64,000 nt of DNA from an uncultured Collinsella sp. (GTDB lineage Bacteria; Actinomycetota; Coriobacteriia; Coriobacteriales; Coriobacteriaceae): the NCBI GenBank assembly GCA_900541135.1, contig UQIG01000006.1, positions 19,712-83,711 on the forward strand, in the 5' to 3' direction. Position 1 is the first letter of the stretch. Every line of letters starts with the position of its first letter. Under the pieces are notes generated by a model. The model searched no databases, had not been told where the DNA came from, and was given only the letters and a program-made list of their open reading frames with translations. The position numbers and the translations under genes were made by a program. This document shows positions 9,487-18,875 of this stretch, piece by piece.

Positions 9487-10146
9487 ATGAAAAACGTTCT
9501 ATGCTTTGGCGACAGCAACACCTATGGTTACGATCCGGCGGGCATGCGCGACGGCACCGCGGTGCGCTATGCGCAGGATGTGCGCTGGTGCGGCGTGGCC
9601 CAACGTGACTTAGGCGAGGGCTGGCATGTAATTGAAGAAGGCCTCAACGGCCGCACGACGGTACGCGACGACATGTGCCATCTGGACACCAATCTTAACG
9701 GCATCCGCGCGCTGCCGATGCTGCTCGAGGCCCATAAGCCGCTGGATGCGATCGTTATTATGCTGGGAACTAACGATTGCAAGACGGTCTTTGGTGTGAC
9801 GGCCTCCGATATTGCCCGTGGCACCATGGCACTGATTCGCGCGGTGCGCGCATTTCCCTGGACCAATGCCGCATCCTGCCCGCGTATTCTGCTGATGGCA
9901 CCTATCAAGATCAAGCCGCAAATCGCCGATGTATATATGACCGATTTTGACGAGCGTTCCGTCGAGGCCTCGGAGCATTTTGCTGAATACTACGCGCACG
10001 TAGCCGAGCAGTTTGGCTGCGACTTTTTGAATGCCGCCGACTTTGCCGAGCCGGGCGATATCGACTATCTGCATATGATGCCCGAAAGCCATGAGAGCCT
10101 GGGTCACGCCGTGGCAGCCAAGCTCCAAGAGATGCTCGGAGAGTAG
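9487..10146 (+). CDS. SGNH/GDSL-type esterase (arylesterase-like)
   Basis: 219 aa with all SGNH blocks: FGDSNTYG (nucleophile Ser10), GLNGRTT (block II/III Gly and Asn), LGTNDCK (oxyanion Asn) and a C-terminal DYLHMMPESHESLG carrying the Asp/His pair. No signal peptide, so it is cytoplasmic. Closest in layout to bacterial arylesterases and carbohydrate acetylesterases; substrate unknown. Followed by a strong hairpin. Confidence 0.88.
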   Translation: MKNVLCFGDSNTYGYDPAGMRDGTAVRYAQDVRWCGVAQRDLGEGWHVIEEGLNGRTTVRDDMCHLDTNLNGIRALPMLLEAHKPLDAIVIMLGTNDCKTVFGVTASDIARGTMALIRAVRAFPWTNAASCPRILLMAPIKIKPQIADVYMTDFDERSVEASEHFAEYYAHVAEQFGCDFLNAADFAEPGDIDYLHMMPESHESLGHAVAAKLQEMLGE

Positions 10147-10158
10147 CGCGACCCCAAG

Positions 10159-10195
10159 CCACCGCAAAGGGGACGGGCGCCTTTGCGGTGGTTTT
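10159..10195 (+). terminator. Terminator between the SGNH esterase and thiD
   Basis: Stem ccaccgcaaag / ctttgcggtgg followed by tttt. It lies between convergent genes and may act in both directions. Confidence 0.85.
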
Positions 10196-10207
10196 GGGCT
10201 GCAAATC

Positions 10208-11038
10208 TTAATACTGCCACATGTGATTGACGGGGCCGGAGCCTTTGCCCATGTTCAGGCCGGCGGCCAGAGCGCCTGTCAGGTAGGCCTTGCCGGCGTT
10301 GACGGCATCGGCAAGATCCATGCCCTGGGCCAGCGCGCAGGCGATGGCGGACGAGAGCGTGCATCCGGTGCCGTGCGTGTTGTCGGTCTCGATGCGCTTG
10401 TGGCGGAACCACGTGGTGAGTGGATCTCCAAGATGGTTGCCCTCGTCATCGAGTGGCGCGGGTTCGGCCAGTACATCGTTGGCCTCGTTGACAAGATGCC
10501 CGCCCTTAACGAGGGATGCGCAACCAAAGCGGCGGGTGAGGAGCATGGCAGCATTTTGCTGCGTGCGCTCGGAGTCGACCTCGTAGTCGAGCAGGGCCAT
10601 GGCCTCGGGAATATTGGGCGTGATAACCGTCGCTAGCGGGAACAGGCGGCGGGTGAGCGCCTCGGCGGCATCTTCGGCAATCAGCCGTGCGCCCGAGGTG
10701 GCTACCATGACGGGGTCGACTACCACGTTTGTCGCGTTCCAAGCGCTCAGGCGGTCGGCGATAACATCGATAATCTCGGCAGAGGAAACCATGCCAATCT
10801 TGACGGCGTTGGGGCGGATATCGTCAAAAACGGCATCGATCTGCGCCGCGACAATATCTGGGGAGATGTTCTGCACGGCGGTGACGCCTAGGGTGTTTTG
10901 TGCGGTTATGGCTGTGATGGCCGTCTCGGCATACAGGCGGTGCGCCGTGATGGTCTTGATGTCGGCCTGAATGCCGGCACCACCGCTGGAATCGGATCCT
11001 GCGATGGATAGAACGGCGGGTACCTTACTGCGATCCAT
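10208..11038 (-). CDS. thiD: Hydroxymethylpyrimidine/phosphomethylpyrimidine kinase ThiD
   Basis: 276-aa ribokinase-fold enzyme: SIAGSDSSGGAGIQADIKT at the N-terminus, DPVMVATSGARL in the middle and the anion-hole/catalytic loop GTGCTLSSAIACALA near the end. It phosphorylates HMP to HMP-PP for thiamine synthesis. It lies ~180 bases downstream of thiC on the same strand, but a hairpin (11095-11124) and a TATAAT on the minus strand (11084-11089) suggest it can be transcribed separately. Confidence 0.95.
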   Translation of the reverse strand: MDRSKVPAVLSIAGSDSSGGAGIQADIKTITAHRLYAETAITAITAQNTLGVTAVQNISPDIVAAQIDAVFDDIRPNAVKIGMVSSAEIIDVIADRLSAWNATNVVVDPVMVATSGARLIAEDAAEALTRRLFPLATVITPNIPEAMALLDYEVDSERTQQNAAMLLTRRFGCASLVKGGHLVNEANDVLAEPAPLDDEGNHLGDPLTTWFRHKRIETDNTHGTGCTLSSAIACALAQGMDLADAVNAGKAYLTGALAAGLNMGKGSGPVNHMWQY

Positions 11039-11094
11039 GTTCGCTCCCTTGTTCGGTCGGATTCAAATGGGTCTTCTGCCTGCATTATAAAGTT

Positions 11095-11124
11095 GCCCGG
11101 GATGGCTGTATGGCAATCCCGGGC
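11095..11124 (-). terminator. Hairpin between thiC and thiD
   Basis: Perfect arm gcccgggat / atcccgggc. On the minus strand a short T stretch follows, so it is a likely weak terminator of thiC. Confidence 0.6.
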
Positions 11125-11219
11125 GGGCGATGCAATCTTTACGCAAATGCAAGCAAATGTTCACACGTCAACAATTGACAGGCACCAGCTCGCCGCCAGA
11201 AGCGGCCGCGGCGACAGGG

Positions 11220-12554
11220 CTAGTCCTCCATGCCGAGGTCGATCGTGGTGCCCTCGAAGATCTTGTTGACGGTGCGGACGGCGCACATCTTGCCACACAT
11301 GGTGCAAGTGCCCTCGGTGGCGGCGGGGGACTCCTCGTAGCGCTTCTTGCCCGTAACCGGGTCGAGCGCGCACTTCCACATGGCGTCCCAGTCGAGCTTG
11401 CGGCGTGCCTGGCCCATCTTGTCGTCCATGTCGCGGGCGTGGGGCACCTTTTTGGCGATGTCGGCGGCGTGTGCGGCGATCTTGGTGGCCATGAGGCCGT
11501 CGAGCACATCCTGGGCGTTGGGCAGGCATAGGTGCTCTGCCGGTGTCACGTAGCACAGGAAGTCGGCACCGGAGCTGGCGGAGATGGCGCCGCCGATGGC
11601 AGCGGTGATGTGGTCGTAACCAACGCCGATATCGGTCACCAGCGGCCCGAGCACATAGAACGGAGCATTGTGGCACAGGCGCTTCTGCAGTTTCATGTTG
11701 GCGGCGATCTCGTCGAGCGCCATGTGACCCGGGCCCTCGACCATGACCTGGACGCCGGCGGCCCAAGCGCGCTTGCACAGCTTGCCCAGCTCGATCATCT
11801 CAGCGGTCTCGGTGGCGTCGTTGGAGTCGTAGAGGCAGCCCGGGCGGCAGGAGTCGCCGAGCGAGATCGTCACGTCGTATTCGTGACAGATCTCGAGCAA
11901 CTCGTCGTAGAACTCATAGAACGGGTTCTCGTTACCGGTGACCTCCATCCAGCCAAACAGCAGTGAGCCGCCGCGGCTCACGATGTTCATCAGGCGGCCG
12001 GTCTCCTTAAAGGTTTTGGTGACCGACTTGTTGATGCCGCAGTGAATGGTCATAAAGTCCACGCCGTCCTCGGCATGCGCGCGCACGACTTCGAACAGGT
12101 CGTCCTTGGTGAGCTTGACCAGCGGCTTTTCCATGTAGCCGATGGCGTCGTACATGGGGACGGTGCCTACCATGAGCGGCGTCTCGTCGATGAGCTGCTG
12201 GCGGAACTGGCGCGTCTTGCCCGAGTTGGAGAGGTCCATGATGGCGTCGGCGCCAAAGTCCTCAGCGATCTTGACCTTCTTCCATTCCTCGGCGGCATCG
12301 GCCTTGTCGCCCGAGATGCCCAAGTTCACGTTGACCTTGGTGGACAGGCCCTCACCGACACCAAAGGCGCGCATGCCCTTTTTGATATGCACGATGTTGG
12401 CGGGAATGGCGATGCGGCCGTCTGCTACGCGCTCACGGATGTACTCGGGGTCACGATGCTCGCGCTCGGCGACCTCCTTCATCTGCGGTGTGATCTGCCC
12501 GGCGCGGGCAAAGTCGATTTGCGTGACGAGCTTGGGCTCGGTCTGTGTGCTCAT
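11220..12554 (-). CDS. thiC: Phosphomethylpyrimidine synthase ThiC
   Basis: 444 aa from ATG 12554 (MSTQTEPKLV); the ATGs at 12560 and 12578 sit too close to or before the gggag site. Radical-SAM enzyme making HMP-P from aminoimidazole ribotide. Conserved core segments include MRAFGVGEGLSTKVNVNLG, ADAIMDLSNSGK, HCGINKS and VMVEGPGHMALDEI. The C-terminal cluster motif reads CTMCGKMC (CX2CX3C). It is the short form (~430-450 aa), without the N-terminal extension of proteobacterial ThiC. A TPP riboswitch precedes it. Confidence 0.95.
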   Translation of the reverse strand: MSTQTEPKLVTQIDFARAGQITPQMKEVAEREHRDPEYIRERVADGRIAIPANIVHIKKGMRAFGVGEGLSTKVNVNLGISGDKADAAEEWKKVKIAEDFGADAIMDLSNSGKTRQFRQQLIDETPLMVGTVPMYDAIGYMEKPLVKLTKDDLFEVVRAHAEDGVDFMTIHCGINKSVTKTFKETGRLMNIVSRGGSLLFGWMEVTGNENPFYEFYDELLEICHEYDVTISLGDSCRPGCLYDSNDATETAEMIELGKLCKRAWAAGVQVMVEGPGHMALDEIAANMKLQKRLCHNAPFYVLGPLVTDIGVGYDHITAAIGGAISASSGADFLCYVTPAEHLCLPNAQDVLDGLMATKIAAHAADIAKKVPHARDMDDKMGQARRKLDWDAMWKCALDPVTGKKRYEESPAATEGTCTMCGKMCAVRTVNKIFEGTTIDLGMED

Positions 12555-12563
12555 TGGCATGGC

Positions 12564-12656
12564 TCCCTTCGTTGGCATTACCCATATCAGGTTTGCGGGT
12601 CAGGGCGGGCGCGCCCAATCTCAGCCTGCCGTCTTGTCCTGCAAGCCCCCCGTTTA
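12564..12656 (-). promoter_or_regulatory. TPP (thi-box) riboswitch upstream of thiC
   Basis: On the minus strand the conserved thi-box words are present in order: a GGGG-GC arm, GCTGAGA-like gCTGAGAt, gACCC, then AACCTGATATGGGTAATGCC and AACGAAGGGA. The last block overlaps the thiC ribosome site, which suggests thiamine pyrophosphate blocks translation directly. Confidence 0.92.
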
Positions 12657-12725
12657 TGTAATGGGCTCAAGTATAGCTCGAATGGGTACGATTGGCTTAA
12701 CGAGCGTGCCTGTGAGGAGGCGAAC

Positions 12726-13247
12726 ATGGAAGACAAGCATCTATATCGAGAGACGCAATGGGATGTATCGGCCGAGGAAAGCCGTGCGCACCATGGCCTT
12801 GTCGCGATCGGTTTTGCGGTGCTTGCCGTGCTGGTGATTGCCTTTTGTATCTGGACGTTTGGTGGTCGCGGCGGCGCTGCATGGGAGTTCGAGGCTGATG
12901 ATAGCCTACCGATTATGACGGTGAGGAGTACTGGCGGTAATGCCAATACGCTCGCCGTTCCGGGCGATTATTGGTACCCGTGCGATGAGTTTGTGCAGTT
13001 GCAGCTGAGTGGTGGGTCTATTCCTGGTGAGGAAATCGAACGCGTGACGTATGATGCGACGTTCAAAACGTTGACGGTGAAGCTCAAAGATCAAGGGGAT
13101 GTGCCCACGACGATGGATATCGCGCTGACGGAATGGCGCCTGGAGCCCCCGTCGGGTGTTGCGGTGTCCGAGGTCGAGCACGTCAAGATTGTCTATCAGG
13201 ACGGTTCGACAAACGGGATTGCAAAGGCCGACGGTCTAGCTGAATAG
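12726..13247 (+). CDS. Membrane-anchored protein of unknown function
   Basis: 173 aa from ATG 12726, with gaggagg seven bases upstream. A ~25-residue cytoplasmic start is followed by one hydrophobic helix (LVAIGFAVLAVLVIAFCIW, residues ~30-48) and an extracytoplasmic domain of about 120 residues that looks beta-rich. No cysteine pair or catalytic motif stands out. It is divergent from the thiC riboswitch and ends at a palindromic repeat. I do not recognise a family. Confidence 0.75.
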   Translation: MEDKHLYRETQWDVSAEESRAHHGLVAIGFAVLAVLVIAFCIWTFGGRGGAAWEFEADDSLPIMTVRSTGGNANTLAVPGDYWYPCDEFVQLQLSGGSIPGEEIERVTYDATFKTLTVKLKDQGDVPTTMDIALTEWRLEPPSGVAVSEVEHVKIVYQDGSTNGIAKADGLAE

Positions 13248-13274
13248 GTGTCGAGCCTAGCAGCCAATTCATAA

Positions 13275-13341
13275 AAGTTGCGGTGGAATAGTTCCTGATT
13301 GTGCGAAAAAGGCTCAAATAGGAATTATTCCACCGCAAGTT
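13275..13341. repeat. Dispersed ~68-bp palindrome, copy 1
   Basis: Ends aagttgcggtggaata and tattccaccgcaagtt form inverted arms with one mismatch; the inner part continues gttcct / aggaat. It sits between convergent genes. Same family as 14214, 35106, 52190 and 53501. Confidence 0.9.
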
Positions 13342-13381
13342 ATATAGAGAAGGCTGAGCGGGTCAGTGTTGGGTGCCGGCT

Positions 13382-14191
13382 CTAGAGCATCTGTTCGTTG
13401 ATGAACACGAGGGTGCCTAGGTATGAGAGCTCGGGGACGTGGCGATAGCCGATGTTGAATGCGGTAAGTTCGCTTGCATCCTCGAGCTTGTTTTCTGCCA
13501 TCCACCGCACCATGGAGCCGCGCGCCTTTTTGCTGGCGGTCGACCGTTGGATGGGCTTCCCGTTGCGGATACCCTCGCCAAAGAGGCACGTGACGGCTGT
13601 GGCGTCGCCCGCGAGGTGGGGCAGAACGGCTTTGGCATACTCTACGCTGGCGAGGTTGACGATCGTGGTGTTTGAACCTGCCGGGGCGATAACCCGCGCG
13701 AGCTTGTCGCTCCAAAACGCGTAGAGGTCTCGGGCATCGTCAACGGCGAGCTTCGCACCCATCTCCAGCCGATACGGTTCGACGGCATGAAAGGGGCGTA
13801 CGCATCCGTAAAGGCCCGAGAGGATCCACAGATGGTCTTGCAGCCATGCGAGCTGCGCGGCATCCATCACCTCGGGTGCCATGCTCTGGTATTGAATGCC
13901 GTGATAGGACATGACGGCGGGGGAGGTATTGCGGGCGATATCGGGATTGTCGAGGTCGCCGTTTTCCAAGATGGGCTCGAACTCATGCAGGGTGTTGAGG
14001 CAAGGCCCCAGCAGTTTGTCACTCACGTTCCATAGCGCCTGCAGGCCGCCGCTGCCTTCATTTCGCTCAATATCTAGCAACGCGCGATGCAGTCGAGCCG
14101 TCTCGCGCGCAAAGGGCGGAATGCCCAGGACTTCAAAAGCATCTTGGGCCGAGCGCATCTGCTTGGCGGGCGAAATGATGACCTGCAGCAT
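13382..14191 (-). CDS. yaaA: Peroxide stress protein YaaA (DUF328)
   Basis: 269 aa from ATG 14191 (MLQVIISPAKQM, preceded by agaggagag). The IISPAK opening, WILSGLYGCVRP in the middle and the C-terminal KKARGSMVRWMAENK are YaaA landmarks. In E. coli YaaA limits intracellular iron during hydrogen peroxide stress and has a DNA-binding helix-hairpin-helix-like motif. Single gene flanked on both sides by members of the palindromic repeat family. Confidence 0.93.
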   Translation of the reverse strand: MLQVIISPAKQMRSAQDAFEVLGIPPFARETARLHRALLDIERNEGSGGLQALWNVSDKLLGPCLNTLHEFEPILENGDLDNPDIARNTSPAVMSYHGIQYQSMAPEVMDAAQLAWLQDHLWILSGLYGCVRPFHAVEPYRLEMGAKLAVDDARDLYAFWSDKLARVIAPAGSNTTIVNLASVEYAKAVLPHLAGDATAVTCLFGEGIRNGKPIQRSTASKKARGSMVRWMAENKLEDASELTAFNIGYRHVPELSYLGTLVFINEQML

Positions 14192-14213
14192 GGACTCTCC
14201 TCTGTCAAAAAGG

Positions 14214-14281
14214 AAGTTGCGGTGGAATACGGTCTGTTTTGGCCGTTTATAGGCCAGTTTAGTCCGTATTTCACCGCAACT
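14214..14281. repeat. Dispersed ~68-bp palindrome, copy 2
   Basis: Outer arms aagttgcggtggaata / tatttcaccgcaact, with a different inner stem (cggtctg...ggcc / ggcc...agtccg). It lies just upstream of yaaA, downstream of the M18 gene on the same strand. Confidence 0.9.
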
Positions 14282-14294
14282 GATGAAGGGTTGG

Positions 14295-15692
14295 TTAGGC
14301 TCGCTCGATGAAGGCCTTGTAGCCGCGATAGGCCTCGTAGATGTCGGCCTTGTTGGCGACCTCCCACAGGGCGTGCATGGACAGGACGGCAACGCCGGAA
14401 TCGATGACGTTCATGCCGTACTTGGCCATGATGTAGGCGATGGTGCCGCCGCCGCCCGCGTTGACGCGGCCGAGCTCGCAGGTCTGGAAGTCCACTCCTG
14501 CCTTGTCCATGATGTCGCGAATGAGGGCCACATACTCGGCGTCGGCGTCGTTAGAGCCGCCCTTGCCGCGGCTGCCCGTGTACTTGTTAAAGCACAGGCC
14601 GCGACCCATAAAGGCGGCGTTTTTGGTCTCGAACTTGCCGGCATAGCCCGGGTCGAAGCCGGCGGACACGTCGGAGGAGAGCATGCGGCTGTGGGCGAGC
14701 GCGCGGCGCAGAGCCAGCGGGCTGTCCTCGCCGGCGAGCGTCATGATCTCGGCGACGGTGTTCTCGAAGAAGCGGCTCGTCATACCGGTGGCACCCACGG
14801 AGCCGATCTCCTCCTTGTCGACGATGAGCGTGATGCTCGTGCGCTCCACGTTGGCCACATTGATCTGGGCGAGCATGGAGGGGTAGGCGCAGACGCGGTC
14901 GTCGTGGCCATAGCCCAGAATCATGGAACGGTCGAGGCCCATGTCGCGGGCGGGGCCGGCGGGCACGACCTCGATCTCGGCGGAGAGGAAGTCCTCCTCC
15001 TCGACGTCGTACTGCTCCTTGAGGATGTCCAGGAACATCTGCTTGACGGGCTCCTTGGGGGCGTCCTTGTCGTCCTCGTCAAACTTGACGGGACGGCCGC
15101 CCACGATCACGTCGAGGATCTCGGCATCGACGGCGTCCTTGGTAGGCTTGGACATCTGCTCACTCGAGAGGTGGATCAGCAGGTCGGAGATGGTAAAGAC
15201 CGGGTCGTCTGCCTTGTCGCCGATGTTGATGTCGACGGTGGTGCCGTCCTTTTTGCAGATGACGCCCACGAGTGCGAGCGGGGAGGCTACCCAGTGGTAG
15301 CTCTTGACGCCGCCGTAGTAGTGCGTGTCGAGGTAGGCCATGTCGCCGGCCTCGAAGGCGGGATTCTGCTTAAGGTCCAGGCGCGGCGAGTCCACGTGGG
15401 CGCCCAGGATGTTAAAGCCCTGCTCGAGCGGGGCGGTGCCCAGGTTGACGAGCATAAGGTCCTTGCCGTGGTTGGCGGCGTACACCTTGTCGCCTGCCTT
15501 GAGCTCGCGGCCTTCGGCGATCACGGTCTCCAGATTGACGTAACCCGCCTTCTCGGCCATCTTGATGCCGGTCTTGACGCACAGGCGCTCGGTCTTGTTC
15601 TCGCTCAAAAACTGCTTATAGCCGCGGCAAAGCTCCTCGAGCTCCTCGACTTGCTGTGGCGTGTACTTTTTCCATGCGCAGGGACGCTCCAT
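14295..15692 (-). CDS. M18 family aminopeptidase
   Basis: 465 aa from ATG 15692 (MERPCAWKKYT; gaaagga site). Metal-ligand regions of the M18 clan are present: GAHVDSPRLDLK, DKEEIGSVGATGM, SAGFDPGY and a final His in VLSMHALWEV. These are zinc- or cobalt-dependent dodecameric aminopeptidases that trim acidic or neutral N-terminal residues in the cytoplasm. Length matches the family. Single-gene unit on the minus strand, divergent from polA. Confidence 0.92.
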   Translation of the reverse strand: MERPCAWKKYTPQQVEELEELCRGYKQFLSENKTERLCVKTGIKMAEKAGYVNLETVIAEGRELKAGDKVYAANHGKDLMLVNLGTAPLEQGFNILGAHVDSPRLDLKQNPAFEAGDMAYLDTHYYGGVKSYHWVASPLALVGVICKKDGTTVDINIGDKADDPVFTISDLLIHLSSEQMSKPTKDAVDAEILDVIVGGRPVKFDEDDKDAPKEPVKQMFLDILKEQYDVEEEDFLSAEIEVVPAGPARDMGLDRSMILGYGHDDRVCAYPSMLAQINVANVERTSITLIVDKEEIGSVGATGMTSRFFENTVAEIMTLAGEDSPLALRRALAHSRMLSSDVSAGFDPGYAGKFETKNAAFMGRGLCFNKYTGSRGKGGSNDADAEYVALIRDIMDKAGVDFQTCELGRVNAGGGGTIAYIMAKYGMNVIDSGVAVLSMHALWEVANKADIYEAYRGYKAFIERA

Positions 15693-15858
15693 GACGCAGG
15701 CTCCTTTCGGATCGATCGTGCTGGTTGATGTACCGTGAGCCATCGTATCACACGCGGGCTCGCGGCGGCAGGGGAGCTTGATGTGCGGTGGTCGCGGGGC
15801 GGGGAGCGTGTAAACTGGTGTGAGCAAACCGTGCCCAGCCCAAAGCGAGGTATTCAAT

Positions 15859-18609
15859 ATGTCTGACAAGCGCCGCACCTTTGCCGTTATCGACGGCAAC
15901 TCGCTCATGCATCGCGCCTTCCACGCCGTGCCGCCGACCATGAACGCGCCGGATGGTCGCCCCACCAACGCGATCTTCGGCTTTCTGAACATGTTTCTTA
16001 AGATGATCGACGCCTTTAACCCCGACGGTGTGGTCGTGGCGTTTGACAAGGGCAAGCCGCGCGTGCGCATGGAGATGCTGCCGCAGTATAAGGCGCAGCG
16101 CCCGCCCATGGACCCCGCTCTGCACGCGCAGTTTCCGATGATCAAGGAGCTGCTCACCGCGCTCAACGTGCCGATTCTGCAGTCCGAGGGCTGGGAAGGC
16201 GACGATATCTTGGGTACCATGGCGCGCCTGGGCGAGGAGGCCGGCTGCGACATGCTGCTGGTGACCGGCGACCGCGACATGTATCAGCTCGTGACCGAGC
16301 ACGTCAACGTAGTCTCGACCCGCAAGGGCCTGTCCGACGTAGCGATTATGACGCCCGAGAGCGTGGATGACCTGTATCATGGCATTACGCCGGCGCTCGT
16401 GCCCGATTTTTACGGACTAAAGGGCGATACGTCGGACAACATTCCCGGCGTACCGGGCATCGGCCCCAAAAAGGCGAGCGCGCTCATTGCGCAGTACGGT
16501 AGCCTGGACGAGGTTATCGCACACGCCGACGAGGTCAAGGGCAAGATGGGCGAGAACCTGCGTGCGCACATCGACGATGCGCTGCTGAGCCGCAAGGTCG
16601 CAACCATTCGCACCGATGCGCCTGTCGAGCTCGACTTTGACGAAACGTCCTTCCCGGCGTTTTCTGCCGACGAAGTGTCCGCGGCGCTGGGCACGCTCGG
16701 CATTACGGCCATGCAGAACCGTTTCTTGGCATTGATCGGTGCCGACGGTGGGGCTGCGGCCACTGCAAGCACGTTTGAGATTCCCCCCGTTATGCGCGCT
16801 GCCGCCGGCGATGCCGAGGCGCTCGCTGCCGCTGCCGCCGAGATCACTCGCGCGATCGAGGCAGGCGAGTGGATTGCCGCCGTGGTGAACGATGACAAGG
16901 AGGAGGGCGCGCTCTTTGGCCTGACGCGCACGCTGTGGCTGATGACGTCCAGGGGGCTGCTTGCGCTTGAGGAGGGCGACGGCGGTTCGCCTGCCGTGGT
17001 CGATGGCTTCAACTTCGCCCACGGCGTGATTGCCGGCGTGCTTGCGCGCCTGTTTATGGAGGGCCGCGTGGCGAGCCCGGATATGAAGGCTCTGCTGCAC
17101 GAGCTTTCGCCCATCGATTCTTCTGAGCCCGAGCTCATGGATCCGCTGACAGTCGATTCTACGCGCATCTTCGATACCGTGGTTGCCGCCTACCTGCTGG
17201 ATTCCGACCGCTCCGAGTTCGATGAGGCATATCTGGCCGATACCTATCTGCGGATGTCGCTACCTGCGGCGCGCGGTGCAGAGGGTGCCGGTGATGACGC
17301 TCCTGCGCCCGCCGCTCGCACGGCGGCCTTGACGCTGGCGCTGGTCGCACCGTTGCGCGACCGCATGGCCCGCGAGAACGCCGCCAACGTGTTCGATGGC
17401 ATCGAGATGCCGCTTGTGCCGGTGCTTGCCAAGATGGAGCGCGCGGGCATGCTCGTGGACCCCGACCGTCTGCACAGTCTGTCCGAGGGTCTGGCGACCC
17501 AGATTACCGAGGTTGAGCGCAGTATTCGCGACCTGGCGGGTGACGAGACCTTTAACATCGGCAGCCCCATGCAGCTCTCGCATGTGCTGTTTGACGTCAT
17601 GGGGCTTCCGACCAAGGGTCTCAAAAAGACCAAGCGCGGCTACTATTCGACCAACGCCAAGGTGCTGAGCGACCTTGCCCGCGACCACGAAATCGTGCGT
17701 CTGATTTTGGACTGGCGTGAGAAGTCCAAGATCAAGTCCACCTATCTGGACACACTGGGCCCGCTACGCCGTGGTGACGGTCGCGTACACACTACGTACA
17801 ACCAGACCATCACCGCGACGGGGCGTCTGTCCTCGAGCGACCCGAACCTGCAGAACATCCCGACGCGCTCGGAGCTGGGTCGTACCGTCAAGACGGCGTT
17901 TTCGGCAGGCGAGGGAAGTGTCTTTTTGGCGGTGGACTACTCGCAGATCGAGCTACGTCTGCTGGCGCATCTCTCGGGCGACGAGCACCTGGTGCGCGCC
18001 TTTAACGAGGGCGAGGACTTCCACGCCGAGACCGCCGCGCGCGTGTTTGGTGTGCCGGTGTCCGAGGTGACGCCCGACTTGCGCAGTCGCGCCAAGGCCG
18101 TGAACTTTGGTATCGTGTACGGTCAGCAGGCCTATGGCCTGTCGCAGTCGCTGCATATCTCGATGGCCGAGGCGCGCGACATGATCGACCGCTACTACGA
18201 GGCCTACCCGGGCGTGCGCACGTTCCTCGACAACGTGGTGGCACGTGCCAAGCAGACGGGCTACGCCGAGACCATGTACGGCCGCCGTCGCCATATTCCG
18301 GAGCTCAAGGCCAAAAACCCGCAACTCCGCGGTTTTGGCGAACGCACGGCCATGAACCACCCCATGCAGGGCACCGCCGCCGACATCATCAAGATCGCGA
18401 TGGCCCGCGTAAGCCGCCGTCTGGAAGAAGAAGGCTTTGCCGCCCACATGATCCTGCAGGTACACGACGAACTGGACTTTGAGTGCCCGGTCGACGAAGT
18501 CGAGCGCCTGACCGTCATGGTCCAAGACGCCATGGAACACGTCGTAGACCTACGCGTACCCCTAATCGCCGAAGCCAGTACCGGCATAACCTGGGCCGAT
18601 GCCAAGTAA
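15859..18609 (+). CDS. polA: DNA polymerase I
   Basis: 916 aa from ATG 15859. The N-terminal ~290 residues are the 5'-3' exonuclease/flap domain (VIDGNSLMHRAFH, GWEGDDILGT, VTGDRDMYQLV, GDTSDNIPGVPGIGPKKA). The middle domain (~310-510) lacks the acidic DxE and Asp residues of proofreading, so 3'-5' exonuclease activity is probably absent, as in many Gram-positives. The polymerase domain has VDYSQIELRLLAHLSGDE, the O-helix RAKAVNFGIVYG and the catalytic QVHDELDFE. Used for gap filling and Okazaki maturation. Confidence 0.97.
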   Translation: MSDKRRTFAVIDGNSLMHRAFHAVPPTMNAPDGRPTNAIFGFLNMFLKMIDAFNPDGVVVAFDKGKPRVRMEMLPQYKAQRPPMDPALHAQFPMIKELLTALNVPILQSEGWEGDDILGTMARLGEEAGCDMLLVTGDRDMYQLVTEHVNVVSTRKGLSDVAIMTPESVDDLYHGITPALVPDFYGLKGDTSDNIPGVPGIGPKKASALIAQYGSLDEVIAHADEVKGKMGENLRAHIDDALLSRKVATIRTDAPVELDFDETSFPAFSADEVSAALGTLGITAMQNRFLALIGADGGAAATASTFEIPPVMRAAAGDAEALAAAAAEITRAIEAGEWIAAVVNDDKEEGALFGLTRTLWLMTSRGLLALEEGDGGSPAVVDGFNFAHGVIAGVLARLFMEGRVASPDMKALLHELSPIDSSEPELMDPLTVDSTRIFDTVVAAYLLDSDRSEFDEAYLADTYLRMSLPAARGAEGAGDDAPAPAARTAALTLALVAPLRDRMARENAANVFDGIEMPLVPVLAKMERAGMLVDPDRLHSLSEGLATQITEVERSIRDLAGDETFNIGSPMQLSHVLFDVMGLPTKGLKKTKRGYYSTNAKVLSDLARDHEIVRLILDWREKSKIKSTYLDTLGPLRRGDGRVHTTYNQTITATGRLSSSDPNLQNIPTRSELGRTVKTAFSAGEGSVFLAVDYSQIELRLLAHLSGDEHLVRAFNEGEDFHAETAARVFGVPVSEVTPDLRSRAKAVNFGIVYGQQAYGLSQSLHISMAEARDMIDRYYEAYPGVRTFLDNVVARAKQTGYAETMYGRRRHIPELKAKNPQLRGFGERTAMNHPMQGTAADIIKIAMARVSRRLEEEGFAAHMILQVHDELDFECPVDEVERLTVMVQDAMEHVVDLRVPLIAEASTGITWADAK

Positions 18610-18642
18610 AGACGCACCAACAATCCCAAAGTAACCAAAACA

Positions 18643-18677
18643 GAAGGGGGCTCCTTGCCAACAAGGAGCCCCCTTCA
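18643..18677 (+). terminator. Hairpin terminator after polA
   Basis: Perfect 15-bp stem gaagggggctccttg / caaggagcccccttc with a ccaa loop. The following T run is weak (attcc). Confidence 0.75.
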
Positions 18678-18742
18678 TTCCAAAAAATCAGCCAAGTATC
18701 TAGACGCCAAGACGCCATCCAGGCGGCAAGCAAGTCAACGTA

Positions 18743-18868
18743 GCCATGCCCGGGGCCGGCCGTTTGATTTTTGTAGATTCCGCACGAGCCGAAGAGCACT
18801 TAATGTGCTCTTCGAGCGAGCCCAGGACCTGACCGAACAAAAATCAAACGGCCGGCCCCGGGCATGGC
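18743..18868. repeat. 32-bp perfect inverted repeat with nested hairpin
   Basis: Arm 18743-18774 is exactly complementary to 18837-18868. The 62-base middle contains another hairpin (cgaagagcac-ttaa-tgtgctcttcg). It lies between convergent polA and the HAD gene. It shares the GGCCGGCC core and a neighbouring T/A-rich run with the repeat at 4939-5022. Confidence 0.9.
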
Positions 18869-18875
18869 GGCGAGT

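Noticed and set aside
14283..15728. 481-codon plus-strand frame opposite the M18 aminopeptidase
   Set aside because: Val/Gly/Asp/His-rich antisense shadow of a well-identified gene, no ribosome site.
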